NCBI GenBank assembly: GCA_020692205.1
Contig: JAIMKV010000030.1
Span: 1 to 51,330 of the forward strand
Source: Myxosarcina sp. GA_180221_E-2-1-MAG-40_15
Lineage (GTDB): Bacteria > Cyanobacteriota > Cyanobacteriia > Cyanobacteriales > Xenococcaceae
Direction of reading: 5' to 3'
Length of the DNA stretch: 51,330 bases
The notes under the pieces are model-generated. The model was given only the letters and a program-made list of their open reading frames with translations, was not told the origin of the DNA and did no database searches. The position numbers and the translations under genes were made by a program. Shown here piece by piece: positions 27,837-35,840 of the stretch. How positions within the stretch are numbered: the stretch's first letter is position 1; the number at the start of each line of letters is the position of its first letter.

Positions 27837-29090
27837 ATGAATACAATAACCTTAATAATAATGTTTGGTTTAGTAGGTCTAGCACTTTTTGAAATATCTT
27901 TTACTAAGATCTTTATCACTTCATTTAGTCAAGAAGCACAAGATTCCTATCAAGATCATGAATTACCCAAAGTTGCGATCGCCTTGTGTTTAAGAGGAGC
28001 AGATCCTTTTCTGGCTAATTGTTTACAAGCATTACTAAATCAAAACTATCCTCAATATGAATTAAGGGTTGTGGTCGATAGTGAAGAAGATCTAGCCTGG
28101 AACATTGCTACCCAAACCCTGGGCGTTGAAACAAATGTACCAGTACAAATTAGTCCGCTACGGATTCGGCGCGAAACCTGTAGCCTTAAGTGCAGTGCTT
28201 TAATTCAAGCTGTAACCGAACTACAGGAAGATTGCGAGATAATTGCTCTGGTAGATGCGGATACGATTCCTCATCCTAACTGGCTACGAGAATTAGTCTC
28301 GCCGCTGAAAAACCCTAAAATTGGCCTGACAACTGGTAATCGCTGGTATGTGCCAGGAAAGCAGTGGGGAACGGTGTGCCGTTATCTCTGGAATGTTGCT
28401 GCTGTGGGACAAATGTATCTTTACCGCATTCCTTGGGGTGGTTCTTTAGCAATTAGAACCGAGTTAGTTCGTCAGGCACAACTGATCGAAAGATGGGAGA
28501 AAGCATTTTGTGAAGATACCATGTTGCGCCGAGTGCTGCAAGAAAAAGGGCTACAAATAAAGTCAGTTGCTTCTTTAATGATGGTCAATCGGGAAGAATG
28601 TACCTTGCCTAGTTTTAGACGCTGGGTTAGTCGACAACTTTTAAACGCTAAACTTTATCATCCAGACTGGAATGCAATTCTGACTTACGGAACTATAACT
28701 TGGCTAATTCCCGCTTTGGCTGGCTTGTCCAGCTTAATTGCTTTATTGACAGGACAACGGACAGCTGGTGTTTTCCTAGGCGGTAGTTTACTCGCCTACA
28801 TTACCTTACTACTGGTGTTGATTGGTGTTTGGGAACGAGCCATACGGCGGAAACTCATGCTGCGCCAGGAATTATTGCCCAACCTATCAGCGATCGCCTT
28901 TTGCCAACTCGTTTTAGCTGTTCCTTTAACCCAATTATTATGTGCGATCGCACTGTGGCAGACTATGTTAACCCAACAAGTCGAGTGGCGCGGTATTACC
29001 TACCAAATTAAAGGGCCTTGGAATATTCGACTACTAGAATACTTTCCCTACCAGTATTCAAAGCGAACTAATCCGAAAGCTTCCCTATAA
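27837..29090 (+). CDS. Membrane-bound family 2 glycosyltransferase
   Basis: The protein has 417 residues. An N-terminal membrane helix (TLIIMFGLVGLALFEI) is followed by a cytosolic GT-A domain. Its donor motif is LVDADTIPHPNW (Asp140, Asp142), the acceptor-base region is FCEDTMLRRVL (Glu226-Asp227) and a RRWVSRQLL motif lies near 261-269. Two or more C-terminal membrane helices follow (~285-385). GT2 enzymes of this layout add sugars to lipids or build polymers. In context it should glycosylate the HglB-released alcohol, doing the job that HglT does in heterocystous species without being its obvious homologue. Confidence 0.9.
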   Translation: MNTITLIIMFGLVGLALFEISFTKIFITSFSQEAQDSYQDHELPKVAIALCLRGADPFLANCLQALLNQNYPQYELRVVVDSEEDLAWNIATQTLGVETNVPVQISPLRIRRETCSLKCSALIQAVTELQEDCEIIALVDADTIPHPNWLRELVSPLKNPKIGLTTGNRWYVPGKQWGTVCRYLWNVAAVGQMYLYRIPWGGSLAIRTELVRQAQLIERWEKAFCEDTMLRRVLQEKGLQIKSVASLMMVNREECTLPSFRRWVSRQLLNAKLYHPDWNAILTYGTITWLIPALAGLSSLIALLTGQRTAGVFLGGSLLAYITLLLVLIGVWERAIRRKLMLRQELLPNLSAIAFCQLVLAVPLTQLLCAIALWQTMLTQQVEWRGITYQIKGPWNIRLLEYFPYQYSKRTNPKASL

Positions 29091-29135
29091 ATATAGATGT
29101 CTTTAATTAATTAACAACCTGCTTAAATCACTGTG

Positions 29136-30932
29136 ATGATACAAACACAAAGCTCTCAAAGTAACTATTTAACTCCTAAAGAGAATTTTAACTCCAAGCA
29201 AACTGATAAAATTCGCATTTCGATTATCGACGATTCGCGGGTAATACGTGAATGTTTAAAGCTGATGCTGGAAACTGAATCAGACTTTGACATGGTGGGA
29301 ACGGCAAATGATGGCGAGGCAGGTATTAGGTTAGTCGAGAACCAAAAGCCAGATGTAGTTATTATGGATATCGAAATGCCAAAACTTAACGGCATTAGCA
29401 GCACCAGAATTATCTGCGAACGGTTTTCCCAAACCAAAGTTTTAGTTTTTAGCGACCATGAAGAAAATAGCTATATTAATCAATCTCTCGAAGCGGGAGC
29501 CAAAGGCTATTTCCTCAAGCAAACACCAGCCGAGGAAGTGATTCAGGGCATTAGAAATGTTCACCGGGGCTTTTGTCAATTCAGTCCAGGATTATTGGAA
29601 AACTATATCCGTCAAACTTCTAAATTAAGCGCGCAATCCCAAAATATTCCTTTGCTTGAAGAAAGCGAACCGACTTCTTTTGCTCCTGTCAAAAGTAACC
29701 CTGAAGTAACAGAAATCGAAACTCAGCTTTCCGAACCAATTATTCGCAAACACAAGCCGTTGCTATGGCGAATAGCTATTTGGACAGTGTTAGCTATTTC
29801 TGCTTTAGCCGTTTCTGCTTTGATACTGGCTAGATTAAATCCTAGTTTTTACAATCAATTGAGAGGTCATTCTCCGCCAGAAACCCCAGTCCCTTCACCA
29901 CCACCTGAACCAACGGCAGTTTCTGCCCTAGGACAGATAGAACCCGAAGGCGAAATTATTCAGCTATCGGCTTCTGCGGCTGCCGAAGGTTCTAGAGTCG
30001 AACAATTGTTAGTTGAGCGGGGTGATTCGGTGCGACAAGGGCAGATAGTGGCAATTCTCGATAGTCATAGCTCTAGGCTGGCGGCTTTACAAAGTGCTAG
30101 AGCTGATGTTCAGACAGCCCAAGCTAATTTAGAGCGAGTTAAAGCAGGAGCCAGACAGGGAGATATTAACGCTCAAAAAGCCGAGATCAGCCGTTTAGAA
30201 GCTGAGCTTGAAGGACAAATAGCGACTCAAGAAGCGACGATCGCTCGTTTATCAGCAGAGTTAAATAATGCTGAAGTAGAAAACAAACGCTATCAACAGC
30301 TATTTCAGGATGGAGCAATCTCAGCACAAGCCAGAGATACTAGAAGGTTGCGGGTAGATACAATTCAACAGCAGCTATCGGAAGCCCAAGAAACCTTAAA
30401 TCGAACTATTGCTACAACCCAAGTCCAGCGCAATGAAGCCCTTGCCAGACTAGAAAGTATCACCGAAGTCAGACCTGTAGATGTACAGGTAGCAGAAGCC
30501 GAATTAGCTAAAGCCAATTCGGCTGTAGATGAGGCACAGGCAGCTTTAGCTCTCACCGAAGTGCGATCGCCAATTGATGGTCAAGTTTTAACGGTCAACG
30601 TCCGTCCTGGTGAGGTTATGAGTAATCAAGGAATTGTCGCGATCGGACAAACGGATCAGATGTATGTGGTAGCAGAGGTCTATGAAACTGACGTAGATCG
30701 AATCCGCTTGGGACAAAAGGCGGTTATTACTGGATCGGCTTTTGACGAACAATTAGAAGGAAGAGTAGCTCAAGTTGGCTTGGAAGTAAGACAACAAAAT
30801 GTGTTTGAACCCGATCCTTTAGTTAATACCGACAACAAGATAGTAGAAGTAAAAATCCGCCTTGCGCCTCAGTCTAGTAAACGGGTTACTGCATTAAGCA
30901 ATTTACAGGTACAGGTGGTGATTGCCCTGTAA
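29136..30932 (+). CDS. Receiver domain fused to a DevB/HlyD-type exporter adaptor
   Basis: The protein has 598 residues from the ATG at 29136 (a GTG lies directly before it). Residues ~26-145 are a NarL-class receiver with all key residues: Asp32/Asp33, phospho-acceptor Asp78 (VVIMDIEMP), Ser106 and Lys128. Residues ~209-232 are a membrane helix (LLWRIAIWTVLAISALAVSA), then a Pro-rich linker. Residues ~260-598 are an HlyD-like adaptor with a lipoyl-type half (EGSRVEQLLVERGDSVRQGQ), a long coiled coil (~310-460) and a second half (RSPIDGQVLTVNVRPGEV). DevB is the periplasmic adaptor of the DevBCA glycolipid exporter. The output HTH expected after such a receiver is absent. No histidine kinase is encoded nearby. 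Confidence 0.92.
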   Translation: MIQTQSSQSNYLTPKENFNSKQTDKIRISIIDDSRVIRECLKLMLETESDFDMVGTANDGEAGIRLVENQKPDVVIMDIEMPKLNGISSTRIICERFSQTKVLVFSDHEENSYINQSLEAGAKGYFLKQTPAEEVIQGIRNVHRGFCQFSPGLLENYIRQTSKLSAQSQNIPLLEESEPTSFAPVKSNPEVTEIETQLSEPIIRKHKPLLWRIAIWTVLAISALAVSALILARLNPSFYNQLRGHSPPETPVPSPPPEPTAVSALGQIEPEGEIIQLSASAAAEGSRVEQLLVERGDSVRQGQIVAILDSHSSRLAALQSARADVQTAQANLERVKAGARQGDINAQKAEISRLEAELEGQIATQEATIARLSAELNNAEVENKRYQQLFQDGAISAQARDTRRLRVDTIQQQLSEAQETLNRTIATTQVQRNEALARLESITEVRPVDVQVAEAELAKANSAVDEAQAALALTEVRSPIDGQVLTVNVRPGEVMSNQGIVAIGQTDQMYVVAEVYETDVDRIRLGQKAVITGSAFDEQLEGRVAQVGLEVRQQNVFEPDPLVNTDNKIVEVKIRLAPQSSKRVTALSNLQVQVVIAL

Positions 30933-30975
30933 TCGCTCACAGCTAGAGAGATTCGCTCAATAAAACTTTAAAAAC

Positions 30976-32151
30976 ATGATTTTGTCTATTCCTTTAGCTT
31001 GGCTGCAATTGGTTCATAAAAAAGTCAAATTCTTGGCTACCTTAGCGGGAATTGCTTTTGTCGTCATACTGTTATTTATGCAATTAGGATTCCAGGATGC
31101 TCTATTCGATAGTGCGGTAAGAGTACATCAAGTCCTCCAGGGAGACTTATTTTTAACCAGTTCTCAATATAAAGCTTTAACTGCTCAACAAAGTTTTCCG
31201 CGTACTCGTTTATATCAGACTTTAGCTTTTGAAGGGGTAGAGTCTGTCAGCCCATTATACTTCCAATTTGGCAAATTAAGAAATATTCTTGATGGTCAAA
31301 AATACTCCATCTTTGTTATGGGAATTGACCCTAGTAAACCCAACTTTAAATTAGCTCAAATAAATCAAAATATCGAGCAAATAAAATTACCTGATACTGC
31401 CTTATTCGATCTCAGTTCTCGACCAGAATTTGGTCCAATCGCGTCAGAATTTAGCAAAAATCAAGAGCTAAGTATTGAAATAGCTGCGTTCAACCAAATT
31501 ATTAAAGCCCGAAGATTTAAGCTAAAAGGCTTGTTTAGTCTCGGTCCTTCTTTTGGTGTTGATGGCAACTTAATTACTAATTATTCTACTTTTCTCAAAG
31601 CATTTCCCGATCGCCAAGTTGCCAATATCGACTTGGGTTTAATTACGCTTCAAGACAACTACGCAGCAGAAGAAGTTCGTGATCGCCTGGTTGCTAATCT
31701 ACCACAAGACATTCAAATTCTTACTTTGGCTGAATTTATTCAATTAGAAAAAGACTATTGGGACTTACGTACGCCCATTGGCTTTATTTTTAAAATCATG
31801 GTCTTTATGGGTTTTGTTGTCGGCATTGGGATCACCTATCAAATTCTTTATAGTAATATTTCTAATCACTTAGTTGCTTATGCCACTTTAAAGGCGATCG
31901 GCTTTACTAATAGATATTTATTGACTGCTGTATTTCAACAGGCTCTTTTGCTAGCATTTTTGGGTTTTATTCCTGGAATTATTGTTTCTTTTGGTTTATA
32001 TGATCTGGCTAAAAACGTAACTCATCTACCAGTAATTATGGATAACAACAAGAGTTTAAATGTCTTTTTATCGGTAATTGCTATGTGTTCTATTTCAGGG
32101 ACATTAGCTATCCAAAAATTACGTTCTGTCGATCCAGCCGACATTTTTTAA
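30976..32151 (+). CDS. devC: DevC-type ABC exporter permease
   Basis: The protein has 391 residues and is a MacB/FtsX-class permease of the DevC type. It has one N-terminal membrane helix (~18-38, KVKFLATLAGIAFVVILLFM), a large periplasmic domain and three C-terminal helices (~265-290, 315-345, 355-380). The LGFQDALFDSAV and FKIMVFMGFVVGIGITYQIL stretches are typical. It follows the receiver-adaptor gene after 43 bp. In Anabaena, DevBCA works with TolC-like HgdD to export heterocyst glycolipids; this copy probably exports the product of the upstream locus. Confidence 0.92.
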   Translation: MILSIPLAWLQLVHKKVKFLATLAGIAFVVILLFMQLGFQDALFDSAVRVHQVLQGDLFLTSSQYKALTAQQSFPRTRLYQTLAFEGVESVSPLYFQFGKLRNILDGQKYSIFVMGIDPSKPNFKLAQINQNIEQIKLPDTALFDLSSRPEFGPIASEFSKNQELSIEIAAFNQIIKARRFKLKGLFSLGPSFGVDGNLITNYSTFLKAFPDRQVANIDLGLITLQDNYAAEEVRDRLVANLPQDIQILTLAEFIQLEKDYWDLRTPIGFIFKIMVFMGFVVGIGITYQILYSNISNHLVAYATLKAIGFTNRYLLTAVFQQALLLAFLGFIPGIIVSFGLYDLAKNVTHLPVIMDNNKSLNVFLSVIAMCSISGTLAIQKLRSVDPADIF

Positions 32152-32204
32152 CTAGCTATTAGCTTTTAGCTTCTGGTTTAATTTTTAATCATGAAGATTT
32201 ACTT

Positions 32205-32228
32205 TAGGAGGAGGTAAATATGCTTTAA
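32205..32228 (+). promoter_or_regulatory. Very strong ribosome-binding site on a two-codon mini-ORF
   Basis: AGGAGGAGGT (32205-32214) is followed 5 nt later by ATG CTT TAA (32220-32228). The Shine-Dalgarno sequence is itself inside the end of an eight-codon frame that starts at the ATG at 32191. No longer frame uses this site; the next gene starts at 32292 with its own weaker GGAGC. It may be a translational control leader or the scar of a lost gene. Confidence 0.45.
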
Positions 32229-32291
32229 ATAAATTGTCGATTTTGGCTCAATTTATCTTCTCAAACTGTAAACTCAAAATGGAGCAAAAAA

Positions 32292-32681
32292 ATGACATCA
32301 GATACTAGCTTTAGTTTATTCGGTGTAGGTTTGGAGGTCGATCCGCTTACAGGTGTCCAAGTAGATAGTGAAGTCGTCGGGGTAGGAGTTAGTCCTGACG
32401 GTAGTACAAGCGTCGATATTTCAGGTAGCCAACTTGTCGGTGTTGACTCAACTCAAGGAGTTGAAGTTGATGTCGCTGACGAAGTTGTCGGGGTTGATTT
32501 CGCTGAGGGAGTGGCAGCAGTAGAAGTTGCTGGAGAACCAGTAGAGGTTGACTTAACTCAAGGAGTCTTAGTTGGTGTTGGCGAAGAATTGTTGTTTGCT
32601 GACTTAATGGAAGGAGTAGCGATCAATACAGATATTTTAGCTGAATCTGGCATCGTTCTTCCTACTGACTTAGAAATCTAA
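32292..32681 (+). CDS. Val/Asp-rich tandem-repeat protein between devC and devA
   Basis: The protein has 129 residues and is built almost wholly of six repeats of 17-20 residues. Their pattern is roughly (L/V)VGVD..(Q/E)GV.V.VA.E, for example LVGVDSTQGVEVDVADE, VVGVDFAEGVAAVEVAGE and PVEVDLTQGVLVGVGEE. It is strongly acidic, with no Cys or Trp, and has no signal peptide or membrane helix. The regular beta-strand-turn pattern suggests a small beta-solenoid or beta-roll. I recognise no family. Its position inside a devBCA-type operon suggests a role with the exporter or its cargo, which is an inference. Confidence 0.75.
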   Translation: MTSDTSFSLFGVGLEVDPLTGVQVDSEVVGVGVSPDGSTSVDISGSQLVGVDSTQGVEVDVADEVVGVDFAEGVAAVEVAGEPVEVDLTQGVLVGVGEELLFADLMEGVAINTDILAESGIVLPTDLEI

Positions 32682-32931
32682 AGTAAATCGACTTGTTCTT
32701 TGGCACTATTTATAGTTGCTAAACCACTCAATAACAAATCAAGGAGGGGGAGTATCTCTGAGTAAACTTTTGCCTGTAAATTATTAGCTAATCTCTGTTT
32801 ATTCCTCAGGGGCGATCGCCTAAATTTATTGGCTGGAAAATGACTTCCCTCAGAATTTTATCTCCCTCATTTTATTGACTAAACAACGCAATAATCAACA
32901 AGTAATCGAAAAGAAAGCGATCGCAAAACCC

Positions 32932-33636
32932 ATGAAATCAACTTGCTTAAAAGCTCAAAACTTGATCGTTGAAATCAATAATCTTAATCACTATTTTGGC
33001 AAAAAATCATTACGTAAATCGATATTGTTAGACATTAACTTAAACTTAAAAGCCAAAGAGACTGTGATTTTAACTGGACCTTCAGGATCGGGAAAAACCA
33101 CGCTATTAACTTTAATCGGCGGATTGCGTTCTGTTCAAGCAGGAAGCCTGAAATTCTTGGGTAAACAACTGCTTGGTGCTAACCAAAACCAACTGGTAAA
33201 AATACGCCGTCAAATTGGCTATATTTTTCAAGGACATAATTTATTGGAGTTTTTGACAGTTAGACAAAACATTCAGATATCTCTAGAATTAGATAGTACA
33301 ATTTCTGATCGAACTGCCAAAATCAGAGTCGAAAAAATGCTCCACGCTGTGAAACTAGGCGACTACGGTGATTATTATCCGCAACAGTTATCAGGGGGTC
33401 AAAAACAAAGAGTGGCGATCGCCCGCGCCCTTGTCGGTCATCCTAAGCTCTTTCTCGCCGATGAACCCACCGCAGCTTTAGATAGTAAAACTGGCAAAGA
33501 TGTAATTCGCTTATTACAACAACTAGCATACCAACAAGGCTCGGCTATTTTAATCGTTACCCACGATCAGCGAATTTTAGGTGCAGGCGATCGCATTATT
33601 CGTATTGAAGATGGGCGATTATACAGTAGAGCTTAA
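32932..33636 (+). CDS. devA: DevA-type ABC exporter ATPase
   Basis: The protein has 234 residues from the ATG at 32932. A TTG at 32875 would add 19 Lys/Asn-rich residues with no counterpart in the family. It is a MacB/LolD-class ATPase with Walker A GPSGSGKTT, the Q-loop region IGYIFQGHNLLEFLTV, signature LSGGQKQR, Walker B LFLADEP and switch His in IVTHD. The opening INNLNHYFG is characteristic of DevA. With the adaptor and DevC it completes the exporter. Unlike the usual devBCA order, a repeat-protein gene separates devC and devA. Confidence 0.93.
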   Translation: MKSTCLKAQNLIVEINNLNHYFGKKSLRKSILLDINLNLKAKETVILTGPSGSGKTTLLTLIGGLRSVQAGSLKFLGKQLLGANQNQLVKIRRQIGYIFQGHNLLEFLTVRQNIQISLELDSTISDRTAKIRVEKMLHAVKLGDYGDYYPQQLSGGQKQRVAIARALVGHPKLFLADEPTAALDSKTGKDVIRLLQQLAYQQGSAILIVTHDQRILGAGDRIIRIEDGRLYSRA

Positions 33637-33816
33637 ACCAGTTTTTCTCTCAATACTTTTGGTGCAGCTAATCAGCGCGAATTGAGGCGGTTTCATTGTC
33701 TATCATCAAGCACATTGGTTCATTTCAGGCGCAAAAAAAATTAATTTACTCAAATAGCCGAGATATTTGTAACGTTACTTTACAATTAAAATAATCTTTA
33801 TGGTAATTTTGAGTAT

Positions 33817-34407
33817 ATGGTATCTCTAGATAAATCATTGTCGGTAGTTCCGCCGTCAGCCAAGTCTGTTTATATCAATGGTAAAAAATATCCTTTATCA
33901 GAACAAGTAGTTAAAAACATTGAGGCAATCATCGGATTTCAGGCCAAACAAGAAGAAAAACTCCCCCTGCACGATCGCGCGATTGAGAAAATAGCGGCTT
34001 TTTTTGGTAAGTCCAAGTTTTTATATTTGCAATTGTTGTTCTTTATCAGTTGGATGAGCTGCACTCATTTAGCACCGCAATTATTACCCTTCGGACTACC
34101 ACCCTTTGAGGCAAAAGGAATGGGTATAGATGTTGCTGCATTGTTAATTGCCAGTGGGGTATTAGTACAACAAAGCCGTCAGGATAAACTTGCCGAACAG
34201 CGATCGCATTTAACTTTACAAATTAATTTGCTTACCGAACAAAAGATTGCCAAACTGATTGAACTAATTGAAGAATTACGGGCAGATCTTCCCGATATAC
34301 GCGATCGCGATGATTTCGAGGCGCAGATTATGCAGCAGGCAACCGATCCCCAGGTTGTCCTCAACATTTTGCAGGAAAATTTAGAGTCTAGCGAATCACC
34401 ATTGTAA
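33817..34407 (+). CDS. DUF1003 membrane protein
   Basis: The protein has 196 residues. Two membrane helices at about 68-85 and 105-122 (FLYLQLLFFISWMS; GIDVAALLIASGVLVQQSRQ) carry the DUF1003 pattern, followed by a helical acidic cytosolic tail (KLIELIEELRADLPDIRDRD). The usual partner is unknown, and members are often near transport and stress genes. It lies 180 bp after devA and is probably a separate unit, perhaps shared with the DUF389 gene. Confidence 0.88.
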   Translation: MVSLDKSLSVVPPSAKSVYINGKKYPLSEQVVKNIEAIIGFQAKQEEKLPLHDRAIEKIAAFFGKSKFLYLQLLFFISWMSCTHLAPQLLPFGLPPFEAKGMGIDVAALLIASGVLVQQSRQDKLAEQRSHLTLQINLLTEQKIAKLIELIEELRADLPDIRDRDDFEAQIMQQATDPQVVLNILQENLESSESPL

Positions 34408-34548
34408 GTTCTTGACTAGAAAACAAGCGAACATATCTTCAGGATGATTGAAATATTAGCTGTTTGGCGAATAATTGAGTCAATTTTGATTAATGCTCGA
34501 TCTAACTCCCTATCTACACCTTAACTTATCGCTTCATTAATAATCGCT

Positions 34549-35628
34549 ATGACAGTTTTACTCACCTATAATCCCCGCTATTTTGTCCGCGTCAAATATC
34601 TGCTGCGCAAAATTAATCGCCAGCTTAATCTAAAAAAATTCTGGGAACAGGATAATGGCAACTGGCACTGGCTAAAAGAAAAGCCCACTCCGATTGTTAG
34701 TTTAAATCGCAGTATTTGGCGGCTGTCTGTTCCTTCTTTTAGCTTTCATTTTATGCTGGGTTTATCAACAATTATTGCTACTTTAGGGTTGCTGGCTAAC
34801 AGTGCTGCGGTAATAATTGGGGCGATGATTGTCGCCCCCCTGATGGGACCAATTGTGGGGATGGCCTATTCCACAGCAATGGGTAATCGTAGGCTGTTGC
34901 GTCGTTCCAGCTTTACGGTACTCAAAGGAATTCTGCTGACTATTGGAGTTGCCTGGATTGTCACCTCAATTATCGGTTTGGAAACAAGAGACGCAGAGAT
35001 TATGTCTCGGATTAAGCCAACTTTAATTGATTTTGGTATTGCCATGGCAGCAGGGGCAGCAGGTGCTTTTGCTAATACTCGTCGCAGTATCTCTAGTGCT
35101 ATGCCCGGAGTGGCGATCGCTGTGGCATTAGTTCCTCCCTTGAGTGTGGTTGGCATTGGTTTGGCACAAGGAGAAGCTGAGATTGCCTTGGGTGCGCTGC
35201 TGTTATTTGTGACTAACCTAATTTGTATTATCTTTTTTGGCAGCCTAGTATTTCTATTTCAATCCTATGGTAATCTTGAACGAGCCAAAAAAGGGTTAGC
35301 AATGTCTACGGCAGTGATGTTTTTATTGGGTATTCCCCTGACTCTCTCGATGCGAGAATTAATTATCACCACGAATGTCCGTCAGCGAGTTGAAGATTTT
35401 ATTATTTATGAAACCAATACCTTCGCCAATACAGATATCAACTCAATTGTAGTCACGCCAAGACAAGGCTATCTTCAAGTAGCTATAGAAGCTGCAGCCC
35501 CCCTTGATTCAATTTCGCAAAAGCAAATTGAGCAGGTTCAAAGCGCTCTCGCTCAATTAATTGGAACAGAAATTTATCTTGATGTAGCAGTTATTCCAAT
35601 GCGACGTTTAACAGCTCCTAATAATTAA
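34549..35628 (+). CDS. DUF389 membrane protein (TIGR00341-like)
   Basis: The protein has 359 residues and five to six membrane helices. The DUF389 core includes FHFMLGLSTIIATLGLLANS, AAVIIGAMIVAPLMGPIVGM and VAIALVPPLSVVGIGLAQGE. The C-terminal ~80 residues are a soluble alpha/beta tail resembling a divalent-cation-tolerance or BON-like fold (IVVTPRQGYLQVAIEA). No function is established for the family. It follows the DUF1003 gene after 141 bp. Confidence 0.88.
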   Translation: MTVLLTYNPRYFVRVKYLLRKINRQLNLKKFWEQDNGNWHWLKEKPTPIVSLNRSIWRLSVPSFSFHFMLGLSTIIATLGLLANSAAVIIGAMIVAPLMGPIVGMAYSTAMGNRRLLRRSSFTVLKGILLTIGVAWIVTSIIGLETRDAEIMSRIKPTLIDFGIAMAAGAAGAFANTRRSISSAMPGVAIAVALVPPLSVVGIGLAQGEAEIALGALLLFVTNLICIIFFGSLVFLFQSYGNLERAKKGLAMSTAVMFLLGIPLTLSMRELIITTNVRQRVEDFIIYETNTFANTDINSIVVTPRQGYLQVAIEAAAPLDSISQKQIEQVQSALAQLIGTEIYLDVAVIPMRRLTAPNN

Positions 35629-35715
35629 TTGTCTAGTACTGATAAAATAAATAACGCTCAGAAAATAATTAATACTAGATCTATCTTAAGTCTGATTTAC
35701 ATAACTACAATTAGC

Positions 35716-35759
35716 GTAATATGATTGTCACGCTCGATTAAAAAATTTAATCATATTAC
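35716..35759. promoter_or_regulatory. Perfect 11-bp inverted repeat upstream of the amylase gene
   Basis: GTAATATGATT (35716-35726) and AATCATATTAC (35749-35759) are exact reverse complements separated by 22 bp, about 80 bp before the amylase start. It has no T-run. It could be a two-site operator or a transcript hairpin. Confidence 0.4.
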
Positions 35760-35840
35760 AATGTTGGCTACCTTCAGTCGAGTAAAAAAATTTTATGAAC
35801 ATAATCAATATTTAGTTTCCCAGATTATTAGGAGTTTAAT

